DNA of 64,000 bases from assembly GCF_012034175.1 (NCBI RefSeq), contig NZ_JAATEJ010000005.1:1-64000 (forward strand), written 5' to 3'. Shown here piece after piece: positions 45,253 through 55,900 of the stretch (positions within the stretch are counted from its first letter, which is position 1; each line of letters begins with the position of its first letter). This DNA is from Actinacidiphila epipremni (GTDB lineage Bacteria; Actinomycetota; Actinomycetes; Streptomycetales; Streptomycetaceae). The notes below the pieces were generated by a model. The model saw nothing but the letters and a program-made list of their open reading frames with translations, was not told the DNA's origin and searched no databases. The position numbers and the translations under genes are program-made.

Positions 45253-46533
45253 GTGGATCTCCCCCCGTCCGACGGGCACGCCTTCGGCCACACGCACGCG
45301 CACGGTCCGGTGCCGCCGGTGTCGCGGCATCTGCGCAAGGTCATCGCCGCGATCCTGGTCCCGTTCGCCGCGGCCGTGGTCGTCGGCCTGGCCGTGCTGT
45401 GGCCGGGCGGCGCGCCGAGCCACCCGCGGACCGGGATCGGCTTTGACCAGCAGTCCCGGCACGGCAAGGTCGCCCAGCTGGTCGACGTGTCCTGCAAGGC
45501 CGTGGGCTCCGTACCGCCCGCGCCGCCCGGGGGCGGCACGGTGAGCGACGCCTGCCAGAAGGCGACGATCGAGGTCACGTCGGGCCCCGACAAGGGCACC
45601 ACGTTCACCGAGATCGTCCACCCGGACGAGACGCGGCGCTTCACGAAGGGGCAGGGCCTGGTCCTGGCCTACGCGCCCAACGCCCCGCCCGGCCTGCGGT
45701 ATTCGGTCAGCGACGTCGATCGCGGCTTCCCGATGACCGTCCTGGCGGTGGCCTTCGCCGCGGTGGTGGTGCTCGTCGGCCGGCTGCGCGGGGTGACGGC
45801 GCTGATCGCGCTGGTGGTGTCGTTCGCCGTGCTGACCCTGTTCATCCTCCCGGCGATCCTGCGCGGCCACAATCCGCTGCTGGTCGCGGTCGTCGGCGGC
45901 TCGGCGATCCTGCTGGCGTCGCTGTACCTGTGCCACGGGCTGAACGCGCGTACGTCCGTCGCCGTCATCGGCACCCTGTGCTCCCTCTTCCTGATCGCCC
46001 TGCTCGGCTCGGGCTTCATCTCCTGGTCCCACCTGACCGGCAACACCTCCGACGAGACCGGCGTCGTCCACACGCTCTACCCGGACATCCAGCTCAAGGG
46101 CCTGCTGCTGGCCGGCATCGTCATCGGCTCGCTCGGGGTGCTCAACGACGTCACCGTCACCCAGACCTCGGCCGTATGGGAGCTGAAGGACGCCGACCCC
46201 GGCGCGAACTGGCGCACGCTCTACGCCGCCGGGATGCGGATCGGCCGCGACCACATCGCCTCCGCCGTCAACACCCTGGTGATGGCGTACGCGGGGGCCG
46301 CCCTGCCGCTGCTGCTGCTGTTCTCCATCGCCCGGGCCGGCGTCGGGCAGGTCGCCGGCAGCGAACTGGTCGCCGAGGAGATCGTCCGCACCCTCGTCGG
46401 CAGCATCGGCCTGGTCGCCTCCGTCCCCCTGACCACCCTGCTCGCCGCGCTCGTCGTCAACGCCGACCGGCGGCCGTCGGGAGCGGCCGGCACGTCCCGG
46501 CCCCGCGGGGGCAGCCACCGCCACCGCAAATAG
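45253..46533 (+). CDS. YibE/F-family membrane protein
   Basis: 426-residue protein of the YibE/F family, function not established. A cytoplasmic His-rich start (GHAFGHTHAHG) is followed by one membrane helix, an extracellular region of about 110 residues with two cysteines, then seven or so helices (VLVGRLRGVTALIALVVSF and onward). The C-terminus is Arg/His-rich. The GTG start is assumed from GGGATGA upstream and the end of similarity; other starts upstream are possible. The histidine tag and the Zur-like promoter next door suggest a link to metal homeostasis (inference). Confidence 0.8.
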   Translation: MDLPPSDGHAFGHTHAHGPVPPVSRHLRKVIAAILVPFAAAVVVGLAVLWPGGAPSHPRTGIGFDQQSRHGKVAQLVDVSCKAVGSVPPAPPGGGTVSDACQKATIEVTSGPDKGTTFTEIVHPDETRRFTKGQGLVLAYAPNAPPGLRYSVSDVDRGFPMTVLAVAFAAVVVLVGRLRGVTALIALVVSFAVLTLFILPAILRGHNPLLVAVVGGSAILLASLYLCHGLNARTSVAVIGTLCSLFLIALLGSGFISWSHLTGNTSDETGVVHTLYPDIQLKGLLLAGIVIGSLGVLNDVTVTQTSAVWELKDADPGANWRTLYAAGMRIGRDHIASAVNTLVMAYAGAALPLLLLFSIARAGVGQVAGSELVAEEIVRTLVGSIGLVASVPLTTLLAALVVNADRRPSGAAGTSRPRGGSHRHRK

Positions 46534-46554
46534 CCGGCAGCCCGCGGCCGTCCG

Positions 46555-47682
46555 TCAGCCGCGCCGGCGGACGCGGCCGGGTGGCGGCGGGTGCGGGAAC
46601 CGGACGGTGACGCACAGGCCGCCTTCGGGGGGTGCGCCGGTGGTGAGGCCGGCGTCGTGGGCCCGGGCGACGGCGGCGACGATGGCGAGGCCGAGGCCGT
46701 AGCCCTCGCGGCGGCCGTTGCGGTCGGGCGCCATTCTCTGGAAGGGGTGGAAGAGCCGCTGGACCTGGTCGCCGGGGACGACCGGCCCGCTGTTGGTCAC
46801 CGTGAGCATCGCCCGGGTGCCGTCGCTCCGGGTGGTGATCTCCACATGGCCGTGCGGGTGGTTGTGGCGGAGGGCGTTGTCGACGAGGTTGGCGACGAGG
46901 CTTTCGACCAGCCCCGGATCCCCGGCCGTCATGGCGGGCGCGAGGTGCTCGGCCAGGTCGATGCCGCTGTCTTTCGCCCGGTCGCGGCGGGAGGCGAGCA
47001 CTCCTTCGGCGACGTGGGCGAGGTCGAGGGTGTCCCGGCGGGAGATTCCGCGCTCGCTGGTGGCGAGGGCGAGCAGTGCCGTGACGAGCCGCTCCTGGTG
47101 CCGGCCGAGGCAGAGGGCTTCCCGGCAGGCCGCGCGCAGGGTGTCGGTGTCGGCGCCGGGGTCGGCGAGGGCGACTTCGAGGAGGGTGCGCAGGCCGGCC
47201 AGCGGGGTGCGCAGCTCGTGGGAGGCGTTGGCGACGAAGTGGCGCTGGGCGTCGAAGGAGGCTTGGAGGCGGGCGAACAGGTCGTCGAGGGTGTGGCCGA
47301 GCTCGGTCAGCTCGTCCGTGGGCCCGCCGAGGTCGAGGCGCCGGTGGAGGTCGCCGGCCGAGATGCTCCTGGCGGTCGCGGTGATGGCGCGCAAGGGCCG
47401 CAGGAACCGGCCGGCGACGAGCCAGCCGAGCGCCAGGGCGACGGGCACCAGCACGACCAGGGCGACGGCGGATCCGGTGAGGAGGTGGGGCAGGCCGACG
47501 CCGTGCACGGTTCCGCCGGTCGTACTCGACGCGGAACGGCCCACGGGTGCGGCGGCATCGACGCCCGCGAGCGGGACGGCGACGAGGACGAGGGCGAGGA
47601 CCCCGGCGGCGTAGACGCCTGCCGCGTAGGCGAGCGCGAGCCGGGTCTGCAACGATCTTCCGGCGAGCCGCCCGGGGGTCAT
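46555..47682 (-). CDS. Two-component sensor histidine kinase
   Basis: 375-residue kinase. Two membrane helices flank a short extracellular loop of about 35 residues. Then come a HAMP segment, the HisKA motif NASHELRTPL, and the HATPase boxes NLVDNALRHN and GYGLGLAIV. The small sensor loop fits intramembrane-sensing kinases that watch for cell-envelope drugs. It is coupled to the regulator (ATGA) and divergent from an ABC transporter. Confidence 0.9.
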   Translation of the reverse strand: MTPGRLAGRSLQTRLALAYAAGVYAAGVLALVLVAVPLAGVDAAAPVGRSASSTTGGTVHGVGLPHLLTGSAVALVVLVPVALALGWLVAGRFLRPLRAITATARSISAGDLHRRLDLGGPTDELTELGHTLDDLFARLQASFDAQRHFVANASHELRTPLAGLRTLLEVALADPGADTDTLRAACREALCLGRHQERLVTALLALATSERGISRRDTLDLAHVAEGVLASRRDRAKDSGIDLAEHLAPAMTAGDPGLVESLVANLVDNALRHNHPHGHVEITTRSDGTRAMLTVTNSGPVVPGDQVQRLFHPFQRMAPDRNGRREGYGLGLAIVAAVARAHDAGLTTGAPPEGGLCVTVRFPHPPPPGRVRRRG

Positions 47683-48341
47683 GACGAGCCGATGCGGTAG
47701 CCGCCCTCGCGGACGGTCTCGATCACGGGTGGCTCGCCGAGCTTGGCCCGCAGCCGGTGCATGGTGTGCTTGACGGCGCTGCTGAAGGGGTCGGCGGCCG
47801 AGTCCCAGGCGCGTTCGAGCAGTTCCTCGGCGGAGACGACGACGCCGGGTGCGGCGAGCAGGCATTCGAGCAGGGCGAACTCCTTGGGGCTCAGCTCCAG
47901 GCGCCGCCCGGCGCGCAGCGCGATACGGCGGGCCGGATCGAGGGCGATGTCCCCGCATGCCAGGGTGGGCGGCAGCGGCGGGGTCGCGCGGCGGGCCAGG
48001 GCACGGACGCGGGCGACCAGTTCGGCGAACGCGAACGGCTTGGGCAGGTAGTCGTCGGCGCCGAGGCCGAGCCCGGCGACGCGGTCCTCGATCGTGCCGG
48101 AGGCGGTGAGCATCAGGACCCGGACGGCGCTGCGGCCGTGGGCGAGTTGCCGGCAGATGTCGTCGCCGTGGACGCCGGGCAGGTCCCGGTCGAGGATCAC
48201 CACGTCGTAGCGGGTGACGGCGAGGTGGTCCAGGGCGGCGGTTCCGTCCAGGACGACATCGACGGCCATGCCCTCGTGGCGCAGCCCGGTTCCGAGGGAG
48301 CGGGCGAGGATCTCGAAGTCCTCGACGACGAGGACCCTCAC
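47679..48341 (-). CDS. OmpR-family response regulator
   Basis: 220-residue regulator with the receiver phospho-site in VVILDRDLPG, the conserved lysine in DDYLPKPFAF, and a winged helix ending GGYRIG. The GTG start follows GAGGGG. It probably controls the divergent ABC operon across the 183-base gap 48342-48524. Confidence 0.9.
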   Translation of the reverse strand: MRVLVVEDFEILARSLGTGLRHEGMAVDVVLDGTAALDHLAVTRYDVVILDRDLPGVHGDDICRQLAHGRSAVRVLMLTASGTIEDRVAGLGLGADDYLPKPFAFAELVARVRALARRATPPLPPTLACGDIALDPARRIALRAGRRLELSPKEFALLECLLAAPGVVVSAEELLERAWDSAADPFSSAVKHTMHRLRAKLGEPPVIETVREGGYRIGSS

Positions 48342-48524
48342 CGCCCCTCGCCGCCGGTCGCCGTGCGGGCGGGGCGGCCGAACCGGCCCCCGGGTCGAGG
48401 TGGCATGCGTCCACGATGCCAGACGCCAGGTCGCAGCCGGGTCGCAGCCGATGCGACCGGGCGGGAACCGGGTGCCGCGTACAACCGGCGGCATGAGTGC
48501 ATGTCGAACTGTGAGGTGGCGGCG

Positions 48525-49460
48525 ATGAGTACCCCGGGGATCGTGGTCGCGGGACTGCGCAAGAGATACGGGGGGACCCTGGCCCTCGACGGCCTGTCCT
48601 TCACCGTCCGCCCGGGGGTGGTGACCGGTCTCGTGGGGCCGAACGGGGCCGGGAAGTCCACCGCGATGCGGGTGATCCTCGGCCTGGACGCGGTCGACGA
48701 GGGCACCGCGCTCATCGGGGGCACGCCGTACCGCAGCCTGCGGCGCCCGCTGAGCCACGTCGGTTCGCTGCTGGACGCCGCGGCGCTGCACCCCGCCCGC
48801 AGCGGGCGGGGCCACCTGCTGTGGCTGGCGCACGCGCAGGGCCTGGCGGCGCGGCGGGTGGACCAGGTGATCGAGCAGGTCGGCCTGGCCCCGGCGGCCC
48901 GGCGCAAGGCCGGCGGCTACTCGCTCGGCATGCGGCAGCGGCTGGGGATCGCCGCGGCCCTGCTGGGCGACCCGCCGATCATCATGCTCGACGAGCCGTT
49001 CAACGGCATGGACCCCGACGGCATCGTCTGGATGCGCGGATTCCTGCGGTCGTCGGCCGCTCAGGGGCGCGCCGTGCTGGTCTCCAGCCACCTGATGGGC
49101 GAGATGCAGGACACCGCCGACCATCTGGTCGTCGTCGGGCGCGGCAGGGCGATCGCCGACGCCGGCATGGCCGACCTGCTCTCGGCCGCCTCACGGAACC
49201 GGGTCGCCGTGCGGACCACGGCTGCCGCGCACGCGGCGAGGGTGCTCGCTCACGCCGGCGCGAGCGTGGCGGCGAGCGGCCGGGACACCCTGGCCGTCTC
49301 CGGGCTGGCGGCGGAACGGATCGTGGCGCTCCTCACCCGGAGCGCGGTGCCGTTCTCCGAGGTGTCGGCGCACCGTGCCACCCTTGAGGACGTCTATCTG
49401 GAACTCACCGGCGGGGCAGCCGAGTTCCGCGCCGCGCCGCCCGCGGAGGTCTCGCGGTGA
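48525..49460 (+). CDS. ABC transporter ATPase (drug/bacitracin-type)
   Basis: 311-residue ATPase: Walker A GPNGAGKST, signature variant YSLGMRQRL, Walker B IIMLDEPFNGMD and switch His VSSHLMGE, with a C-terminal domain typical of BcrA/CcmA-type exporters. ATG 48525 has GAGGTGG upstream; ATG 48501 is in frame but poorly supported. First of three coupled genes. Confidence 0.88.
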   Translation: MSTPGIVVAGLRKRYGGTLALDGLSFTVRPGVVTGLVGPNGAGKSTAMRVILGLDAVDEGTALIGGTPYRSLRRPLSHVGSLLDAAALHPARSGRGHLLWLAHAQGLAARRVDQVIEQVGLAPAARRKAGGYSLGMRQRLGIAAALLGDPPIIMLDEPFNGMDPDGIVWMRGFLRSSAAQGRAVLVSSHLMGEMQDTADHLVVVGRGRAIADAGMADLLSAASRNRVAVRTTAAAHAARVLAHAGASVAASGRDTLAVSGLAAERIVALLTRSAVPFSEVSAHRATLEDVYLELTGGAAEFRAAPPAEVSR

Positions 49461-51007
49461 GCGGCACGGCCGTACGGTCCCGCTCCGGGCGGCGGGCCGG
49501 GCGCGACGGCTTCGCCCACGTCCTGCACGCGGAGTGGACCAAGCTGCGGACCGTGCGCGGCTGGGTGGCCGGCATCGTGGCCGCCGGGCTGATGGTCGTG
49601 CTGTTCGCCCTGCTCACCGGGGTCAGCAGCGACCAGAAGGGCGCGCCGCCCGTGCCGGTCGGGCCCGGCGGCGAGCCGGTGGCCGACAGCTTCTACTTCG
49701 TGCACCGGCCGCTGACCGGGAACGGCAGCATCACCGTCTCCGTCGCCGCGCTCGACAGCAGCGTCCCCCGGGGGCCCGGGGACCTGCGGCCGGGCACCGT
49801 ACCGTGGGCGAAGGCCGGGCTCGTCATCAAGGAGAGCACCCGGCAGGGATCGCCGTACGCGGCGATCATGGCCACCGGCGGCCACGGCGTCCGGATGCAG
49901 GACGGCTACGTCAATGACCACGCCGGCCCCGCCGGCCGGGTCTCCGCCGGGTCCCCGCGCTGGCTGCGGCTGGACCGCTCGGGCGACACGGTCACCGGCT
50001 ACGCCTCGACGGACGGCACGAGGTGGATCGGGGTGGGCACCGCCCAGGTGCGGGGGCTCGGCTCGACCGTGCAGGGCGGGCTGTTCGTCGCCTCGCCGCC
50101 GGTTGTGCAGGGCGGGGGCACCGCCACCAGTGTGTCCACGGCGGCCTTCGGGGATCTCCGCACCCGGGGCGGCTGGGCCGGCGGCGACTGGACGGGCGGT
50201 CAGGTGGGGGCCCGCTCCCCCACCTTCGCCGGCTACCCGGAGAACGTCTCGGGTTCGTTCACGGGGGCCGGGGCCGCGTCGGCGGGGTCGGGGGCCGCGT
50301 TCACGGTGACCGGTGCCGGCGACATGGCGCCCGCCGTCCGCGACAGCCTGCCGACCGGCGGCGTCCTGCGGGACATCCTCGCCGGTACGTTCGCCGCGCT
50401 GATCGCGGTGGTCGTCGTGGGAGCGCGGTTCATCACCGAGGAGTACCGCAGGAAGATGATCCGCCTCACTCTGGCGGCCAGTCCACGGCGGAGCCGGGTC
50501 CTGGTGGCCAAGGCGCTCGTGCTGTGGGCCGCGACGTTCGTCGCCGGGTCGGTGGGGACGGCACTCGCGATTCCGCTCGGCGAGCGGCTCGCCCGGGGCC
50601 ACGGCGTCTACGTCTTCCCCGTGTCGTCCTCGACCGAACTGCGGGTGGCGCTCGGGACCGCGGCGCTGCTCGCGACCGCGGCGGTCCTGGCCCTCGCGGT
50701 CGGCGCGGTCCTCCGGCACGGCGCGGGCGCGGTCACCGCGGTCGTCGTGGCCATGGTGCTGCCCTACGTCCTGATCGCCGTCCCGTTCACGCCCGCCGGC
50801 CTGTCGAAGGGGGTGGCCGCGGTGACGCCGGGCGCCGCCTTCGCCGTCCAGCAGACGCTTGTGCCGTACGCCCAGGTGGCCGCCAACTACACGCCGTACT
50901 ACGGCTACTTCCCGCTGCCGCCGTGGGCCGGGTTCGCCGTCCTGGCCGGCTACGCGGTGGCGGGCCTGGCCGTGGCGGCCGTCCTCATCGACCGGAGGGA
51001 CGCATGA
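49457..51007 (+). CDS. ABC-2 permease with inserted extracellular domain
   Basis: 516-residue permease. After one helix (residues 35-55) comes about 240 residues of extracellular sequence resembling a DUF1349/concanavalin-like beta-sandwich (WLRLDRSGDTVTGYASTDG, GLFVASPP). Five helices follow (300-510). The usual permease has no such insert, so it may bind a ligand or envelope polymer. GTG overlaps the ATPase stop. Confidence 0.83.
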   Translation: MSGTAVRSRSGRRAGRDGFAHVLHAEWTKLRTVRGWVAGIVAAGLMVVLFALLTGVSSDQKGAPPVPVGPGGEPVADSFYFVHRPLTGNGSITVSVAALDSSVPRGPGDLRPGTVPWAKAGLVIKESTRQGSPYAAIMATGGHGVRMQDGYVNDHAGPAGRVSAGSPRWLRLDRSGDTVTGYASTDGTRWIGVGTAQVRGLGSTVQGGLFVASPPVVQGGGTATSVSTAAFGDLRTRGGWAGGDWTGGQVGARSPTFAGYPENVSGSFTGAGAASAGSGAAFTVTGAGDMAPAVRDSLPTGGVLRDILAGTFAALIAVVVVGARFITEEYRRKMIRLTLAASPRRSRVLVAKALVLWAATFVAGSVGTALAIPLGERLARGHGVYVFPVSSSTELRVALGTAALLATAAVLALAVGAVLRHGAGAVTAVVVAMVLPYVLIAVPFTPAGLSKGVAAVTPGAAFAVQQTLVPYAQVAANYTPYYGYFPLPPWAGFAVLAGYAVAGLAVAAVLIDRRDA

Positions 51008-51762
51008 GGCGGGCGCTGCACGCGGAATGGACGAAGATGCGGACGGTCGCCGGCCCGCTGTGGCTGATGCTGGGTGCCGTCGCGGCGACGGTGGCCCTGG
51101 GTGCCGGGGCGGCCTCGGTGGCGCACTGCACGGCCGGCGGCTGCGGCGGCGACACGACCAAGCTCGCCCTCATGGGGGTCTATCTCGGTCAGGCGCCGGT
51201 CGCCGTCCTGGCGGTGCTGTCCATCAGCGGGGAGTACGGCACGGGCATGATCCGCACCAGCCTGGCGGCGGTGCCGCGGCGGGCCACCGTCCTCGCGGCC
51301 AAGGCCCTCACCCTCACCGGCGTCGTGGCCGCCGGCGGTGCGTTCGCCGTCCTCGGGTCGGTGCTCGCCGGGCGGCTCATCCTGCCCGGCGCCGGCGACC
51401 GCGCCCTGTCCCTGTCCCACGGGCCGACGCTGCGCGCCGTCGTCGGGACGGTCCTCTACCTGGTCCTGATCGGCCTGCTGAGCCTCGGTGCCGCGACCGC
51501 GGTACGGGACTCCGCCGCCGGCATCGGGGTCGTCCTCGGCCTGCTGTACGTCCTGCCGATCGTCTCCCGGACCGTCGGCGACCCGCACTGGCAGCGGCTG
51601 CTCCAGAAGACCGCGCCGATGAGCGCCGGACTCGCCGTCCAGGCCACCACCGACCTCGGCAGCCTGCCCCTCAGCCCGTGGGCCGGCCTCGGCGTGACCG
51701 CCGGATGGGCCGCCGCGGCCCTGCTGACCGGCGGCCTGCTGCTGCGCGTACGCGACGCCTGA
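51004..51762 (+). CDS. ABC-2 permease
   Basis: 252-residue six-helix permease starting HAEWTKMRTV, as its partner does (HAEWTKLRTV), so the two are paralogues. An extracellular loop has two cysteines (HCTAGGCGG). It overlaps the previous gene by ATGA and ends the operon before a long hairpin. Confidence 0.87.
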   Translation: MRRALHAEWTKMRTVAGPLWLMLGAVAATVALGAGAASVAHCTAGGCGGDTTKLALMGVYLGQAPVAVLAVLSISGEYGTGMIRTSLAAVPRRATVLAAKALTLTGVVAAGGAFAVLGSVLAGRLILPGAGDRALSLSHGPTLRAVVGTVLYLVLIGLLSLGAATAVRDSAAGIGVVLGLLYVLPIVSRTVGDPHWQRLLQKTAPMSAGLAVQATTDLGSLPLSPWAGLGVTAGWAAAALLTGGLLLRVRDA

Positions 51763-51800
51763 ACAACCTCCCCGGCAAGGAAGACACGCTCCCTTCCCGG

Positions 51801-51845
51801 CCGGAGCCCGGCCCGGGCGCGCGTGGCGCCGGGACCGGGCTCCGG
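51801..51845. terminator. Long hairpin between convergent genes
   Basis: A 20-base arm pairs with its partner at 18 of 20 positions around a 5-base loop, 38 bases after the permease stop and 50 bases from the stop of the convergent secreted-protein gene. Confidence 0.75.
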
Positions 51846-51895
51846 TTCGTACGGGTCGGCACCGGGCCGGGAGCAGGTCCGTACCGGTGGGCGGG

Positions 51896-52402
51896 TCAGT
51901 ACGGGTTGGTGAGGAGGTAGTCGTCGTCGTCCGTGACGAGGTTCTGGCCGTTGACGAAGGTGCCGCCGGTGAGCTGGACGTGGAAGTTGGAGAGGTCCGC
52001 CGCGTGGATGGTGCCGGTGAGGGTGGCCTCGGAGTTCCAGCACGGTGACGTCGCGCTCTGCCAGGGCGGCGTGCCGTTGCTGACGACGGTCTGGCTCCAG
52101 GCGCCGGTGGACCAGTTCTGCGTCGCGTTGTACGCGACCGTCACGTAGACGACGTAGGCGCTCTGCCGGCAGACGTCCAGGGAGTAGCGCGCGTCCTGGC
52201 CGCCGGAGTCGAACTGCACCCAGCCGTGGATGCTGCCGACCTGGTAATTGCTGCCGCCGGCCGAGACGTTGGCCACTTCCGTGAAGGGGAGTTGGCTCCC
52301 CCAGGCGGCGTGCGCCTGCGTCGGGGTGACCAGCATCGCGCCGGATAACGCGGCGACCGCGGCCACCGTACGGGCGAGACGCCGGCTGATCGCTGTGCTC
52401 AT
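51896..52402 (-). CDS. Small secreted protein of unknown function
   Basis: 168-residue protein with a clear Sec signal (cleavage near THAHA-AWGS region). The mature part is about 135 residues and beta-rich, with two cysteines (DVCRQS, SPCWNS) and an acidic DDDDY stretch near the end. It resembles small secreted actinomycete proteins of unknown role. GGAGGT lies six bases before the ATG. Confidence 0.82.
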   Translation of the reverse strand: MSTAISRRLARTVAAVAALSGAMLVTPTQAHAAWGSQLPFTEVANVSAGGSNYQVGSIHGWVQFDSGGQDARYSLDVCRQSAYVVYVTVAYNATQNWSTGAWSQTVVSNGTPPWQSATSPCWNSEATLTGTIHAADLSNFHVQLTGGTFVNGQNLVTDDDDYLLTNPY

Positions 52403-52664
52403 CGACGTACCTCCGGTTCGTGCTTGTGGGGGATGTCTACGGTATCCGCCGCATAACTATGCGTCTACGAGATGTTCACAAGCGGAACCCCAGGGTGCTG
52501 CTTTCCGGCCACCCGCCCCTCCGGCCACTCCGTTCCCGGGCCGCTCGCCCGTCACGGGACCCGGTGCGCGGCAGAGGCCGGCACCCGGCGGGACAGGTTG
52601 CGGACGGGCGGGCGGTGGAGGGGTGGCCGGGCGTGGTGAAGGCGACGGTGCGCGACGTTGACGT
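52403..52664. other. Intergenic stretch with a palindrome
   Basis: No gene is apparent. At 52450-52463 CGCATAACTATGCG is a perfect dyad (6-base arms, 2-base centre). Minus-strand promoter-like sequence TTGTGA lies near 52470. The rest, up to the riboswitch, is GC-rich with no pattern recognised; the promoter of the cobalamin operon should lie here. Confidence 0.4.
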
Positions 52665-52795
52665 CACAGCGTCCGGCGTGGTGCGATGAAGCGCATTTCC
52701 GATTCAGCAGCCAGGGGAAGCCGGTCCGAGTCCGGCGCTGACCCGCAACCGTAGGCCCGCCGTGAGGCGGGCGAGCCGGACCACCTGCGCTGAAC
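52665..52795 (+). promoter_or_regulatory. Cobalamin riboswitch
   Basis: The class core is readable: CAGGGGAAGCCGGT, then CCGAGTCCGGCGCTG and CCCGCAACCGTAGG, a variable GC hairpin (GCCCGCC/GGCGGGC), and the end GAGCCGGACCACCTGCG. The outer helix pairs 52667-52671 (CAGCG) with 52788-52792 (CGCTG). It lies 116 bases before the first gene of the cobalamin operon, which should be off when B12 is plentiful. Confidence 0.88.
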
Positions 52796-52910
52796 AGCAA
52801 GTCACGATCGCCGTCGAGGACTACGGCACGGACGACCCGGTCGGCGCCCCTGGGCGGCCGGCCGTTCCTCCGCGGCCCGCCCTCTTCGCCGGCCGAACCG
52901 GGGGGCACCT

Positions 52911-55900
52911 GTGCTTCGTCTCGTTCCGCGCCGCCGGCCCAGACCGCCGCGCACGCTCGTCCTGTCCACCGCGGGCGCGATGGTCGCCGGTACGCTGGCC
53001 GCCGGGCTGGTGTCCCTGGCCGGCACCGCCCAGGCCGACCCGATCGGCGACTGCACGGCGACGACCGGCGCGGTCGTCGCGGTCGACTTCGGGCACTGGG
53101 ACGGCCCGGTCGTCCGCGGCTGCGACGCCCACCCGACCACCGGCATGAACCTGCTGCACAACGCCGGGTTCACCACCACCGGCACGGTCCACGACGGCCC
53201 CGGCTTCATCTGCCGCATCGGCAACGGCGACTTCGACGGCGGCACGCAGTACCCCACCGACGCGGACGAGAAGTGCGTGCTCACTCCCCCGGCGAGCGCC
53301 TACTGGTCCTACTGGATCGCCCCCGCCGGCCAGGACACCTGGACCTACAGCCCGCTCGGCGCGCTCAGCGACCACCCGGCCGACGGCGAGGTCGAGGCGT
53401 GGGTCTTCGGCCCCACCGACGTGGGCGGCAGCACCGGCGGCCCCTCGTTCACCCCGGCCTCGGTGCGCGCCACCGGCGGGACCACCCCGCCGACCACACC
53501 GCCCACCACTGCCCCGACCACCCCGCCCGCCCGGACCGCGGACGTCGCGGCGGCGGCGGCCTGGCTCACGAGCCAACTCACCGACGGCGACCACGTCTTC
53601 GACGGCTTCGGCACCGACTTCAACGCCACCGCCGGCACCGCGCTCGCACTGGCCGCGGCCGGCGGCGGCCACGACGACACGCTGCGGGCGATCGACGCGT
53701 ACCTCACCGCGCACGCCGACGACTACCTGCTCCCCGACGGCCCGGCGTCCGTGCCCGCCCCGGGCGCCGCGGCGAACCTGGCGCTGCTGACCGAGGTCCT
53801 CGGCGGCGACCCGGCCGAGGTCGGCGGGCACGACCTGCTCGCCGACCTGACCGGCCATGTCTGCACGGCGGCCGGGAGCCTCGGCAACTGCACCGCCGCC
53901 GGCGACTTCTACGGCGCGTTCTCGCCCGGCACCCAGGCCCTGGCCCTGCTCGCCCTGGCCCGCGGCGGCGTGACACCGCCCGACGCGGCGGTCGCGCGGC
54001 TGACCGGCATGCAGTGCGCCGACGGCGGCTTCTCCGGCTCGATGCTCTCGCCCGGCGAGACCTGCACCTCCGACCCCGGCACGACCGCCGACGCGGTCCT
54101 CGCCCTCAGCCACCTGCCCGGCACCGGCGCCGCCGTGGGCAAGGCCGCCGCCTACCTGGTCGAGCAGCAGTCCGCGGACGGCGGCTACCTGCCGTACGAG
54201 GGCGCGTCCTCCGGCGACACCGGGACGACCGCGTGGGCGGCCCAGGCGCTCGCCGCGGCGGGCAAGACCGACCAGGCCACCTGGGCGCGCAGCTGGCTCG
54301 CGGCCCGGCAGACCGCGACGGGCGGTTTCGCCCCCGACGGATCGGGCGGCACCGACGGCGACCTGTACGCCTCGACGGCCGCGACCGTGGCCGCCGCCGG
54401 CACCGACCTGGGCAGCCTCAGCCACCCGCTGACGCCCACCACTCCGCCGACCACGCCTCCGACCACGCCCCCGACCACCCCGCCGACGACGCCGCCCACC
54501 AGCCCCTCGACCGGCCCGACCTCCCCGGCAGCCGCATCGCCCGACCTGGCCAAGGCGGTCGCCTTCCTCATCGACGGCGACAACCTGGAGGACGGCCACT
54601 ACTACGAGTCCACGCCCGGCTCCGAACGCACCGGCTTCGCGGACTTCGGCCTCACCATCGACGGCGTGTTCGCCCTCGCGGCCACCGGCGGCGCGGACGA
54701 CACGCTCGCCGGCATGACCGACTTCCTCCAGCACGGCAAGGACGGCGCCGGCCGCGGCATCGACGACTGGACGCTGATCGGCACCGCCTACGCCCAGGGC
54801 GGCTCGCTCGCCAAGGAGGCCGTCGCGGCCGAGGCCACCGGCAAGGACCCGCGGGCCTTCGGCGGCCACGACCTGATCGCCGCGCTGGACGGCACGGTCT
54901 GCGCCAAGGCCGACACCTCGGGCGGCTGCGCCGCCAAGGACAACTACGCCTACGCCACGTCGGTGTTCTCGCAGTCCCTCGGTGTCATCGCCCAGCTGCG
55001 GGCGGGCGACTCCGCGCACGCGGCCGGCCCGGTCGCGTACCTGGAGAGCCTCCAGGACCCCGACGGCGCCTTCCCCAGCCTGATCCCCTCCGCGGGCGAC
55101 CAGGACATCGACAGCACGGCGATGGCGATGATGGCCCTCGACCTGGCGCCCGGTGACGCCGCCGCGAAGGCCGTGGCCAAGGCCGCCGCGTGGATCGCCG
55201 GCAAGCAGCTCGCCGACGGCGGCTTCCACGGCACCGCGGGGGACTCGGTCAACACCGCCGCCCTGGCGATCCAGGGCCTGAGCCTGGACGCCGCCACGTA
55301 CGCGCCGCAGATCACCAAGGCCCGCGCCTTCCTCGCCGGGCAGCAGAACGCCGACGGCGGGTTCAAGGTCGCCGCCGACAGCGACCAGGCGAAGTCCGAC
55401 GTCCGCGCCTCCACGCAGGCCACCGGCGGCACCGTCGGCACCTCCTTCGGCACGCTGCTGCGCGACACGCAGGACCAGAAGGCCGCCGCGGCCGGCGCCG
55501 CCTACCTCGTCAAGCAGCTCGGCGGCACCGACCACCTGTCCAGTAGCTACGGCCCGGACTACGGCCTGACCGCCGACCTCGCCTTCGCGCTGGCCGCCAT
55601 CGGCGGCCAGGACGACGCGCTGACGAAGGTCACCGCCTACCTCGCGGCCCATGTCGCGGACTACGCGGACCCGGCCGGCGCCTCCGCCTACCCGGGCCCC
55701 TACAGCGGCTCCGCCGCCAAACTCGCCCTGCTCGCCGAGGTCATGGGCCAGGACCCGCACCACTTCGGCGGCTTCGACCTGCTCACCACCCTCACCGGGC
55801 ATGTGTGCACCGGTGCCGCGGACGACGGGAGCTGCACCGCGGCCGGCGACTTCGGCCAGGCGTACTCCACCGTCTCGCAGGCCCTCGGCGTGCTCGCCCT

